A stretch of DNA of 34,577 nucleotides from Silicimonas sp. Its GTDB lineage: Bacteria; Pseudomonadota; Alphaproteobacteria; Rhodobacterales; Rhodobacteraceae. Positions 16,537 to 24,168 of the stretch are shown piece after piece; position 1 is the first letter of the stretch, and every line of letters starts with the position of its first letter. Both the position numbers and the translations under genes were made by a program. A model generated the notes under the pieces. That model had not been told where the DNA came from, did not search any database, and saw nothing but the letters and a program-made list of their open reading frames with translations. The DNA is taken from NCBI GenBank assembly GCA_013002465.1, contig JABDJO010000116.1, positions 1-34,577 of the forward strand. The letters run 5' to 3'.

Positions 16537-17493
16537 TTACCCCTGGATCAGCTCTGCCTGCCGCACGATTACCTCGGCCTGGCGCACGCTGGCGATATCC
16601 ACCAACCGGCCCTTGTAAACAGCCGCCCCCGATCCCGATTTCTGCGCCTCTTCCATGGCTGCCAGGATTTCGCGGGCTTCGGTGACAGCTTCATCGGACG
16701 GGGTGAAGACCTCGTTGGCAAGGGCGACCTGTTTGGGGTGGATCGCCCACTTCCCGACCATACCAAGTGTGGCGGACCTCAGTGCCTGGGCACGAAATCC
16801 CTCGTTGTCCGAGAAATCGCCGAAAGGTCCGTCGACCGGCAGAACACCATGTGTGCGACAGGCGGCAACGATGGCGGCCTGGGCCCAATGCCAGGGATCC
16901 GACCAGTGCTTTTCGCCCGCCCGCGCCATGTAGTAATTCTCCTGGGTTCCGCCGATCCCGGTTGTCTGCATCCCCATCGAAGCCGCAAAATCCGCAGCCC
17001 CAAGGCTCATCGCGACCATGCGCGGCGAACTTGCCGCGATCTCTTCGACATGGGCGATGCCCGCGGCGGTTTCGATGATCACCTCGATGTCGATGGGTTT
17101 CTTGCGCCCCCTGGCGGCCTCGATCCCGGTCACCAGGGCATCGACGGCATAAACATCGGCGGCATTGCCGACCTTCGGGATCATGATCTGATCCAGACGA
17201 TCCGCGCAGTTTTCCAAAAGATCGACCACATCGCGATACCAATAGGGCGTATCCAGCCCGTTGATCCGAACCGACAGGGTCTTGGTGCCCCAGTCCACGT
17301 CGCCAACGGCCTCGATGATGTTCTTTCGCGCCTCCGCTTTGTCGTCGGGCGCCACCGCGTCTTCCAGGTCAAGGTTGATCACGTCGGCCTCGGAGGCCGC
17401 CATCTTTTCAAAAATCGCCGGACGGGACCCGGGGCCAAACAACTGGCAGCGATTAGGACGGGCAGGCGCGGCGGGTTGCAGGCGGAAGGACAT
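16537..17493 (-). CDS. mcl1: L-malyl-CoA/beta-methylmalyl-CoA lyase
   Basis: A 318-residue CitE-like (HpcH/HpaI family) aldolase. It reversibly cleaves beta-methylmalyl-CoA to glyoxylate and propionyl-CoA, and L-malyl-CoA to glyoxylate and acetyl-CoA, in the ethylmalonyl-CoA pathway of acetate assimilation. From memory the sequence closely follows the characterised Rhodobacter sphaeroides Mcl1: NRCQLFGPGSRP at the N terminus, INLDLEDAVAPDDK (metal-site Glu/Asp region), IETAAGIAHVEEIA, MQTTGIGGTQENYYM and GKWAIHPKQV. Length matches. The start ATG at 17493 sits 219 bases from the divergent dgcN. Pathway neighbours (ccr, ecm, mcd, mcl2) are not in this window. Confidence 0.96.
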   Translation of the reverse strand: MSFRLQPAAPARPNRCQLFGPGSRPAIFEKMAASEADVINLDLEDAVAPDDKAEARKNIIEAVGDVDWGTKTLSVRINGLDTPYWYRDVVDLLENCADRLDQIMIPKVGNAADVYAVDALVTGIEAARGRKKPIDIEVIIETAAGIAHVEEIAASSPRMVAMSLGAADFAASMGMQTTGIGGTQENYYMARAGEKHWSDPWHWAQAAIVAACRTHGVLPVDGPFGDFSDNEGFRAQALRSATLGMVGKWAIHPKQVALANEVFTPSDEAVTEAREILAAMEEAQKSGSGAAVYKGRLVDIASVRQAEVIVRQAELIQG

Positions 17494-17712
17494 CTTCGCG
17501 TAACTTTCTTTCGTTCAAGCTTTGGCTTGGCGTATTATGTTGCGCTGCAGCATGCAAGGCGAATTGCAGTGCAGCAATTTGGGTTCGCAAGACTCTTCGG
17601 TCAGGTAGAAGATTTTCGCGAGATTCTTCGCCAAAAAGCCATAGCGGCGCTGCATAGAGTATGACATCTCGTCAGTTCTGGACAGAATTGCGCGGCAAAC
17701 GGGGGACCGAGA
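17494..17712. promoter_or_regulatory. divergent mcl1 / dgcN control region with palindromes
   Basis: This 219-base region holds three symmetric elements: TTGC...GCAA over 17540-17557, the imperfect 18-base palindrome AATTGCAGTGCAGCAATT at 17562-17579 (outer six pairs perfect), and the 12-base TTCTGGACAGAA at 17676-17687 (five perfect pairs), just before the dgcN ribosome binding site. The word TGCAGCA occurs in both of the first two. These are good operator candidates for regulators of acetate or D-amino-acid metabolism; which one binds is not known. Confidence 0.45.
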
Positions 17713-18714
17713 ATGATTCGCACACCATATCTGCTTTTCCTGGGCGACGCGCCCGACCAGCTTTCCGCCAAAGTGGCCCAGGGCATTGCCGACTGGAATC
17801 CCGACAGTGTCGTTGGGCAGTATCGGATGGAGGGCTGTAATGCAGATGTCGGGGTGCCCGATCTTTCGCTGCAAGACGCCTATGACAAGGGTGCCCGTAC
17901 TCTTGTGGTCGGTGTTGCCAATCGCGGCGGCATGATCGCGGAAACCTGGCTGAAAGCGCTGGCCGAAGCCATGGAAATCGGCTTCGACCTGGCAAGTGGC
18001 CTGCACAACCTGTTGCGGGACGAGGACGTACTGAAAGCCACATCGGCGCGGTCAGGGGCGACTTTGCATGATGTGCGCGTGCCCTCGGTTGCCTACCCGA
18101 TTGCCAATGGCGCCAAACGAACAGGGAAGCGATGCCTGGCCATTGGCACCGATTGTTCCGTCGGCAAGATGTACACAGGGCTTGCCATGGACGGTGAAAT
18201 GAAGAAACGCGGGATGAAGTCGACATTCCGGCCCACCGGTCAGACGGGCATTCTGATCACCGGCAAAGGGGTTCCGCTGGATGCGGTGGTCGCGGATTTC
18301 ATGGCCGGCGCGGTGGAATGGCTGACCCCGGACAACGAGCCTGATCACTGGGATCATATCGAAGGGCAGGGCAGCCTTTATCACGTGTCCTTTTCGGGCG
18401 TGACCATGGCCTTGATCCACGGCGGTCAACCCGATGCCCTGATCCTGGCCCATGAACCGACCCGCACCCATATGCGTGGATTGCCGGACTATGGCTTGCC
18501 CTCGCTTGAGGCTTTGCGCGATATGGCCCTGCCAATCGCCCGGATTGCGAACCCTTGTGCGGCCATCGCCGGAGTTTCGATCAATACCAAGGCTCTTGGC
18601 GATGACGAGGCCGCGCGCCTCTGCCAAGAGGTCGAAGCACGAATGGGTCTGCCCACGGTCGATCCCTTCCGCCACGGCGCCGGGCGTCTCGTGGATGCTC
18701 TGGACGCACTCTAG
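17713..18714 (+). CDS. dgcN: DUF1611 protein, probable D-glutamate N-acetyltransferase DgcN
   Basis: A 333-residue DUF1611 protein. A P-loop-like sequence GTDCSVGKM (residues 145-153) marks the C-terminal NTPase-like domain, after an N-terminal Rossmann-like domain (VVGQYRMEG, VVGVANRGG). In marine bacteria the DUF1611 protein DgcN acetylates D-glutamate to N-acetyl-D-glutamate, which DgcA then racemises. The assignment here rests on the adjacent dgcA-like gene and the D-amino-acid transaminase after it. The start ATG has GGGGGACCGAG upstream. Older annotations call this family EF-Tu GTP-binding-domain-containing, which I consider misleading. Confidence 0.85.
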   Translation: MIRTPYLLFLGDAPDQLSAKVAQGIADWNPDSVVGQYRMEGCNADVGVPDLSLQDAYDKGARTLVVGVANRGGMIAETWLKALAEAMEIGFDLASGLHNLLRDEDVLKATSARSGATLHDVRVPSVAYPIANGAKRTGKRCLAIGTDCSVGKMYTGLAMDGEMKKRGMKSTFRPTGQTGILITGKGVPLDAVVADFMAGAVEWLTPDNEPDHWDHIEGQGSLYHVSFSGVTMALIHGGQPDALILAHEPTRTHMRGLPDYGLPSLEALRDMALPIARIANPCAAIAGVSINTKALGDDEAARLCQEVEARMGLPTVDPFRHGAGRLVDALDAL

Positions 18715-18726
18715 AATTGATTTCGC

Positions 18727-18800
18727 CGCGCTTTCGCGCAGCGATCCCCTGGGGGAGTTTCACTCCCCCAGACCCCCTGGAGAGTATTTTTGACAGGAAG
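18727..18800 (+). repeat. tandem-hairpin element between dgcN and dgcA
   Basis: GCGC-TTTC-GCGC is a small hairpin near 18729-18740. It is followed by a perfect 9-bp stem: CTGGGGGAG (18749-18757), loop TTTCA, CTCCCCCAG (18763-18771). Then comes ACCCCCTGGAGAGTATTTTTGACAGG, which leads into the dgcA ribosome binding site. The C/G-run hairpin followed by a GGAGAGTATTT segment is a pattern I associate with repeated intergenic elements in Rhodobacteraceae genomes (recall, not searched). It could act as a partial terminator or mRNA stabiliser. Confidence 0.6.
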
Positions 18801-18807
18801 AAATGCC

Positions 18808-19773
18808 ATGCTGATCAGCGCGACGCCCGAGACCTTTCGCCTGGCCGAGACATTTACGATCTCGCGCGGGTCGCGCGATGCCGCCGAGGTGCTTACCGTG
18901 CACATCGACGAGGGAACACACCAAGGCCGGGGCGAATGCGTGCCTTACGCGCGCTATGGCGAGACGATGGAGAGCGTCGCGGCCGAAATCGCCGGTTTGC
19001 CAGCCGATTTGGATCGCATCGCATTGCAGAATCTGTTGCCCGCCGGGGCGGCGCGGAACGCGGCCGATTGCGCGCTTTGGGATCTTGAGGCCAAGTGTTC
19101 GGGTCAAAGGGCCTGGGATCTGGCCGGACTGCCGGTTCCGGGTCCTCGGATCACGGCCTATACGCTGTCGCTGGACACACCGGAAAAAATGAAGGCCGCT
19201 GCGGCTCGCCATGGTCACCGGCCCCTTCTGAAGGTCAAGCTTGGCGGCGAAGGCGACATGGCGCGACTGGAAGCGGTGCGGGCGGGCGCGCCCAAGACGA
19301 AGATCATTGTCGATGCCAACGAAGGCTGGACCGCCGAACTCTATTCGGAACTGGCGCCGCATCTGGTCCGACTTGGCGTGGCCCTGGTCGAACAGCCCTT
19401 GCCGGCAGGCGACGACGGGCTTTTGGCCGAGATCGAGCGCCCGCTGCCCGTCTGCGCCGACGAGGCCTGCCATGACCGCGCGTCGCTTCCGGGACTTGCC
19501 GGGAAATACGATGTTGTGAACATCAAGCTGGACAAGACCGGCGGCCTGACCGAGGCACTTGAACTGCGCAAGGCGGCCATTGAAGCGGGCTTTCAGATCA
19601 TGGTCGGCTGCATGGTCGGCACATCGCTTGCCATGGCGCCTGCGGTTCTGGTTGCCCAGGGTGCCACCATTGTCGACCTGGATGGCCCGCTTTTGCTGGC
19701 CGAAGACCGTGACCCGCCGCTGACCTATGATGACGAGGGCGCTCATCCGCCTTCTGCGGCTCTTTGGGGCTAG
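18808..19773 (+). CDS. dgcA: N-acetyl-D-glutamate racemase / dipeptide epimerase family enzyme
   Basis: A 321-residue enolase-superfamily member of the muconate-lactonising/dipeptide epimerase group. Catalytic residues are in place: KVK (Lys142, Lys144), metal ligands Asp169 (VDANEGW), Glu195 (VEQPLP) and Asp218 (CADEA), and the opposite lysine at Lys240 or Lys243 (NIKLDKTGG). Classical members epimerise L-Ala-D/L-Glu from peptidoglycan; DgcA converts N-acetyl-D-glutamate to the L form. Lying behind dgcN favours the second role, but an Ala-Glu epimerase role remains possible. The ATG at 18808 follows AGGAAGAA; a TTG at 18790 would add six residues and is less likely. Confidence 0.88.
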   Translation: MLISATPETFRLAETFTISRGSRDAAEVLTVHIDEGTHQGRGECVPYARYGETMESVAAEIAGLPADLDRIALQNLLPAGAARNAADCALWDLEAKCSGQRAWDLAGLPVPGPRITAYTLSLDTPEKMKAAAARHGHRPLLKVKLGGEGDMARLEAVRAGAPKTKIIVDANEGWTAELYSELAPHLVRLGVALVEQPLPAGDDGLLAEIERPLPVCADEACHDRASLPGLAGKYDVVNIKLDKTGGLTEALELRKAAIEAGFQIMVGCMVGTSLAMAPAVLVAQGATIVDLDGPLLLAEDRDPPLTYDDEGAHPPSAALWG

Positions 19774-19856
19774 GCCCCGCGCCACGCGGTTGACCACGGC
19801 GGTCGAACACGACAAGACGACCCTGGGACCGGCGAGACAAAGTAAGGACACCGATC

Positions 19857-20717
19857 ATGACCCGAACCGTATATGTTAACGGAGATTATGTGCCCGAAGC
19901 CGAGGCGAAGGTGTCGGTTTTCGATCGCGGCTTCCTTTTTGCCGATGGTGTTTACGAGGTTACAAGCGTGCTGGATGGCAAGCTGATCGACTTTGAGGGC
20001 CACGCAAAACGGCTGGAGCGGTCGCTCGCGGAACTGGGCATGACGGCCCCGGTGACCACCGAAGAGCTTCTGGAAATACACCGCGAACTGATGCGCCAGA
20101 ACGATCTGCACGAGGGCATGATTTATCTTCAGATCACGCGCGGTGCAGACGCGGACCGGGATTTCGTCTTTCCCGACCCCGATGTCGTGCCGTCGACACT
20201 GGTGCTGTTCACCCAGGCCAAGGCAATTGCCGACAATCCGGTGGCCCGGAAGGGTATCCGGGTGATCTCGATCGACGATATCCGCTGGGGGCGGCGCGAC
20301 ATCAAGACCGTGCAGCTTTTGTACCCCTCGATGGGCAAGATGATGGCCAAGGCCGCTGGCAAGGATGACGCCTGGCTGACCGAGGATGGATTCGTGACCG
20401 AAGGCACCTCGAACAACGCCTATATCGTGAAGGACGGGCGCATCATCACCCGCCATCTTGGTAACGAGATTCTGCACGGCATCACGCGGCGTGCAGTGTT
20501 GCAGTTTGCGCGCGAAGCCCAGATGCAGGTCGAAGAAAGGGCCTTCACCCTGGAAGAAGCCAAGGACGCCGACGAAGCCTTCATCACCTCGGCCTCGACT
20601 TTTGTCATGCCGGTCGTTGAAATCGACGATGCGGCCGTGGGCGAGGGCGCGCCGGGGCCGGTCGCCACGCGGCTACGGGACATCTATCTGTCGGAAAGCA
20701 GGAAATCGGCGATCTAA
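19857..20717 (+). CDS. dat: D-amino-acid transaminase
   Basis: A 286-residue PLP fold-type IV aminotransferase. The Schiff-base lysine is Lys150 in DIKTVQLL, and VFDRGFLFADGVYEV at the N terminus and TEGTSNNAYIV are family signatures; the DIKT context is typical of D-alanine/D-amino-acid aminotransferases rather than of IlvE. It swaps amino groups between D-amino acids and 2-oxo acids, for example D-alanine plus 2-oxoglutarate giving pyruvate plus D-glutamate. Downstream of dgcN and dgcA it would funnel several D-amino acids into D-glutamate for that route. AAGGACACCGATC precedes the ATG, 83 bases after dgcA. 4-amino-4-deoxychorismate lyase is a less likely alternative. Confidence 0.92.
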   Translation: MTRTVYVNGDYVPEAEAKVSVFDRGFLFADGVYEVTSVLDGKLIDFEGHAKRLERSLAELGMTAPVTTEELLEIHRELMRQNDLHEGMIYLQITRGADADRDFVFPDPDVVPSTLVLFTQAKAIADNPVARKGIRVISIDDIRWGRRDIKTVQLLYPSMGKMMAKAAGKDDAWLTEDGFVTEGTSNNAYIVKDGRIITRHLGNEILHGITRRAVLQFAREAQMQVEERAFTLEEAKDADEAFITSASTFVMPVVEIDDAAVGEGAPGPVATRLRDIYLSESRKSAI

Positions 20718-20823
20718 GTCTGTAAAAGTTGCGATACTTCGCGGCGTTTACGCCCGTGAAGATTAGCAAAGAGGAAAGATCCGGCCTCTAGCGTCCTCCA
20801 AGCCGTTATTGCTGGCTGGATGC

Positions 20824-22977
20824 ATGCTGATCGAAGAAGTCATATCAAACTTTCCGGTGCTCACCGCGGATGCCGTGGCGATGTCGTATCGCCCCAACAT
20901 TGACGCGGAACCGGAACTTGTCTGGGTCAACGATTCCTTTTGCAGCATGTTTCGCGCCGATCGCCTGGATCTTTTGGGGCGCCACCCGGGATCGGTGTAC
21001 CATAAACGGTTCGCCGCGGACTTCGATCAGATCGAGGCGGACGCAGAGGCGGCCGGGAAAGAAAGCTTTTCCACCGACACACTTTGTCTTCGCGAAGATG
21101 GCAGTCAGTTCTGGGCGAATGTGCTGTTGTTTCTCATTGCCGATGAAACGGGCACCGGGCGCCACGCGGTGGTTCAGATCCGCGATATTGACGACCTGAA
21201 AAACCGCGAACAGAATGCAGAACTTGCACTGATCGAGCACGAGCATCTTCTGGCCGAGATTGAAGCGGCGCAAACCCGGCTGATCAGCGCCATCGAAACC
21301 ACGACAGACCCTTTCGTGATCTTCGATGCGCGCGACCGGCTGGTCATCTGGAACCCGGCCTACGCCAGCAGCATGACCGATGACCCAAACCGGCTGACCA
21401 AGGGGATGAAACACGCCGATGTCTTGCGCGTTGGCGCCGAAGACGGTCGATTTCCCGAAGCCGTGGGTCGGGAAGACGATTGGATCGCCGAACGGCTGGA
21501 AGATTGGAAAAACGGCAGGGCATCGGAATTTCTCTTGTCCACCCAGGATCGTGAATACAAGGTCATCCGCACCCGCGCGCCCAATGGCGACCGGGTCATG
21601 TTGCAGGTGGATATATCCGACTTTCTGGGTCAGCAACGCGAACTCAAACGCTATGCCGAACGGCTGGAACAGGCGAACCAGGAAATCAGCCACCAGGCGC
21701 TGCACGATGAACTGACCGGCCTTGGCAATCGGCGCTATCTCAATATGAAGCTGTCCGAAATGATCGGCATGCGGCAGAAATTCGGGGGCGAAATCGCGGC
21801 ACTTCATCTTGACCTGGATCGATTCAAGCAAATCAACGACACCATGGGTCACGCCGCCGGTGACCATGTGCTGTGCTCGGTTGCCGACGCCCTGCGTGTC
21901 CGGCTGCGGTCAAAGGATGTGGTTGCACGCACAGGTGGCGATGAGTTCGTCGTACTGGTCCCTTGCAAGGCCAACAGTGACGAACCCGAAATCCTCGCAG
22001 AACGTCTTGTCGAGGCTTTGTCAAAACCGGTGATGTTCGAAGGCCGCCTTTGCCGGTTCGGCACCAGTATCGGAATTGCCCGCACGCCCTTGATCGACGA
22101 AGAAGAACTGCTGACCAGTTCCGATGTGGCGCTGTACAAGGCCAAGATGTCTGGCCGGTCGCGCGTGGCGATCTTCGATCACCTGGACCTTGCCCATTTG
22201 CGGGCCAACAAACGGCTTGGCGACGATATTCTGCGCGGGCTGGAACACGGCGAATTCGTTGCCGCCTATCAGCCGCAGATTAACCCTTTTTCCAATGAAA
22301 TCGTGGGTTTCGAAGCTTTGGCGCGCTGGAAGCACCCCAGACGTGGTCTGCTTTTGCCTTCGGATTTCCTGCAGATTGCGGCCGAAATTCAGGTCGATGG
22401 TCAGATCGACGCCGCGATCTTCAGGGGGGCGGTGAACGAGTGTCGGACCGCCTTTGCGACCGACGATGCCGTGCCCAACCTGTCGTTCAATGTCAGCCAG
22501 GCGCGGCTGGTCGACCCCGACCTGATTTCAGACCTTGACCAATTTGAATACCCCGGAACGATCAGTCTTGAGTTGATCGAAACCATCTTCTTCGAGGACG
22601 AATCCGAAACGATCCATCAGAACTTCCGCAAATTGCGCGACATGGGCATCAAGCTTGAGGTGGATGATTTCGGCAGTGGTCGCGCCAGCATCGTGGCATT
22701 GCGGCGCCTGGCGCCCGACCGCCTGAAAATTGACCGCCGCCTGATCCAGCCCATTACCGACAGCACCACGTCGCTGCAACTTGTCCGTTCGATCGTCGAT
22801 ATCGGCCGGACTTTGGATATTGGCGTCACCGCCGAAGGGGTCGAAACCCCCCAGCAGGTGCACGCACTTCAAAACCTTGGCTGTGACCGGTTGCAGGGGT
22901 TCCATTATGCCAAGCCGATGTTGCTGGCAGAGGTTCTGCGCTTTCTTTCCCGGCGCGGACTATCGCAATCGGCCTGA
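20824..22977 (+). CDS. PAS-GGDEF-EAL cyclic-di-GMP cyclase/phosphodiesterase
   Basis: A 717-residue soluble signalling protein that turns over cyclic-di-GMP. PAS-like domains lie at about residues 18-130 and 150-270, a coiled linker at 270-295, GGDEF at about 300-460 and EAL at about 475-715. The GGDEF motif is intact (371-375) and an RxxD inhibitory site (RSKD, 362-365) sits exactly five residues before it. The EAL domain keeps EAL (497-499), the NVS asparagine, the Glu of LELIET, DDFGSG, KIDR and AEGVET, so both activities look possible. No membrane helix is seen. I chose the ATG at 20824; a TTG at 20809 adds five residues. Neighbours give no clue to its target. Confidence 0.93.
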   Translation: MLIEEVISNFPVLTADAVAMSYRPNIDAEPELVWVNDSFCSMFRADRLDLLGRHPGSVYHKRFAADFDQIEADAEAAGKESFSTDTLCLREDGSQFWANVLLFLIADETGTGRHAVVQIRDIDDLKNREQNAELALIEHEHLLAEIEAAQTRLISAIETTTDPFVIFDARDRLVIWNPAYASSMTDDPNRLTKGMKHADVLRVGAEDGRFPEAVGREDDWIAERLEDWKNGRASEFLLSTQDREYKVIRTRAPNGDRVMLQVDISDFLGQQRELKRYAERLEQANQEISHQALHDELTGLGNRRYLNMKLSEMIGMRQKFGGEIAALHLDLDRFKQINDTMGHAAGDHVLCSVADALRVRLRSKDVVARTGGDEFVVLVPCKANSDEPEILAERLVEALSKPVMFEGRLCRFGTSIGIARTPLIDEEELLTSSDVALYKAKMSGRSRVAIFDHLDLAHLRANKRLGDDILRGLEHGEFVAAYQPQINPFSNEIVGFEALARWKHPRRGLLLPSDFLQIAAEIQVDGQIDAAIFRGAVNECRTAFATDDAVPNLSFNVSQARLVDPDLISDLDQFEYPGTISLELIETIFFEDESETIHQNFRKLRDMGIKLEVDDFGSGRASIVALRRLAPDRLKIDRRLIQPITDSTTSLQLVRSIVDIGRTLDIGVTAEGVETPQQVHALQNLGCDRLQGFHYAKPMLLAEVLRFLSRRGLSQSA

Positions 22978-22993
22978 ACTGGCCCAGTCAAAA

Positions 22994-23296
22994 TCACCCG
23001 TGGGCCTTGTGGGCCTTCTCATACGCCGCTTTTTGTTCCGGGGTGGCTTCGGTCTGGTGCGCAGCCTTCCAATCGTCGTAAGGCATCCTGTAAAACGTCT
23101 CGCGCGCGTCGTCCTTTGATATCTCGATCCCACGCTCTGCCGCGGCCTCTTGATACCACCGCGACAGGCAGTTCCGGCAAAACCCCGCCAGGTTCATCAT
23201 GTCGATGTTCTGAACCTCGCTGCGGTCCTCCATCAGGTGTTTTTGCAGGCGCCGAAAGGCGGCGGCCTCAAGTTCGATACGGGTCTGGTCATTCAT
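22994..23296 (-). CDS. DUF1244 family protein
   Basis: A 100-residue protein of the DUF1244 family, widespread in proteobacteria and of unknown function. The family hallmark is FCRNCLSRWY, with Cys40 and Cys43 forming a CxxC pair, preceded by an amphipathic helix (AAAFRRLQKHL) and followed by RETFYRMPYDDWK. The ATG at 23296 has TGAGGAGAC upstream; a longer frame to 23365 is rejected because it adds a proline/arginine stretch overlapping the next gene. It is the second gene of a leftward pair after N-formylglutamate amidohydrolase, 11 bases apart. Confidence 0.93.
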   Translation of the reverse strand: MNDQTRIELEAAAFRRLQKHLMEDRSEVQNIDMMNLAGFCRNCLSRWYQEAAAERGIEISKDDARETFYRMPYDDWKAAHQTEATPEQKAAYEKAHKAHG

Positions 23297-23307
23297 GAAT
23301 TGTCTCC

Positions 23308-24069
23308 TCAGACTTCTGCGATCGCCAGGGCCGGGGGCAGCAGACGGGCCAGCCGGTCGGCCCATTCCGTTTGCCCGGTATCATCGGCAATCAGGTCATT
23401 GCGCACTTCGATCAGGGTGTTCTGGCGCCGCATCCCGATGGCATGGCGATCTATCGTGTCGCCCTTCAACGCACCGGAATAGGGCTGGTTTTCGCCAACA
23501 ATCAACCCGCTCTCGTCTCGCAGTTCGGCAAGCAGGGCACGCGATAGGCGATCATCTTCGGCAAACAGCAATCCGACGTGCCACGGCCTTGCCGCGCGTC
23601 CCCTGAACTGCGGCGTAAAGGAATGGACCGACAGGATAACCGTGTCATCCCGGCGCCCTGCCAGTTCGGCCACGCGGGCATGATAGGGGCGGTAAAGCTG
23701 ATCCAGTCGCCGCGCGACCTCGGCGTCGTCCACCTGCCGGTTCGCGGGAACGATGGTGCCATCGTAAAGCCGCATCACAAGTGTCGGATCGTCCTCGCCC
23801 CGGTTCGGGTCGATCACCAGGCGGGAAAAATTGGACAGAATTGCGGGCGCATCCAGACGCTCGGCCAGTTGCAGGGCCAAACCGGCGGCGCCGACATCAT
23901 AGGCGATGTGGCGCGCCATATCCTCGGAAGAAATTCCCAGATCGCCGCCCGCCACTGTCGGAGGCACCGCGTTCGAGGCGTGATCGCACAAAACCAGCCA
24001 GCGCGCCGGGCGCGCCTCGCCAATCACATGAACCGGAGTCCAGCCGGAATTTTCAGTTTCGAAGGGCAT
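23308..24069 (-). CDS. N-formylglutamate amidohydrolase family protein
   Basis: A 253-residue member of the N-formylglutamate amidohydrolase family (HutG2 type), zinc-dependent enzymes that release formate from N-formyl-L-glutamate in histidine breakdown. Visible motifs: LVLCDHASNAVP near the N terminus (metal Asp/His), DVGAAGLALQLAE, SRLVIDPNRGEDDP, and ILSVHSFTP. No histidine-utilisation genes are nearby, so the true substrate may be another N-acyl amino acid. Several upstream starts are open in frame, up to 24525, but they overlap the divergent pyk gene. I take the ATG at 24069, which gives the expected N terminus, although its ribosome binding site is weak. Confidence 0.88.
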   Translation of the reverse strand: MPFETENSGWTPVHVIGEARPARWLVLCDHASNAVPPTVAGGDLGISSEDMARHIAYDVGAAGLALQLAERLDAPAILSNFSRLVIDPNRGEDDPTLVMRLYDGTIVPANRQVDDAEVARRLDQLYRPYHARVAELAGRRDDTVILSVHSFTPQFRGRAARPWHVGLLFAEDDRLSRALLAELRDESGLIVGENQPYSGALKGDTIDRHAIGMRRQNTLIEVRNDLIADDTGQTEWADRLARLLPPALAIAEV

Positions 24070-24168
24070 CGGGATGTCTCTAACGCCGATAATCGGCGTT
24101 GGCCAGTTGTCATGCGCTAACATTTGCGGCAATAGAGGGCGACCCTGAACTCCTGCAAGGAAACCTTC
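24070..24168. promoter_or_regulatory. divergent amidohydrolase / pyk control region with 19-bp palindrome
   Basis: A perfect palindrome, AACGCCGAT and ATCGGCGTT around a single A (24082-24100), lies 13 bases from the amidohydrolase start. A second operator-like site, TGTCATGCGCTAACA (24108-24122), is an imperfect LacI-type dyad with TGT/ACA ends and lies 46 bases before the pyk ATG. Regulators are unknown. Confidence 0.5.

Noticed and set aside
20809-20823. TTG start for the GGDEF-EAL gene
   Set aside because: An ATG five codons later is more likely; the TTG has no better ribosome binding site.
22981-23006. GGCCCA/TGGGCC as a terminator after the GGDEF-EAL gene
   Set aside because: Only six pairs with a 14-base loop and no T-run; part of it is the DUF1244 coding end.
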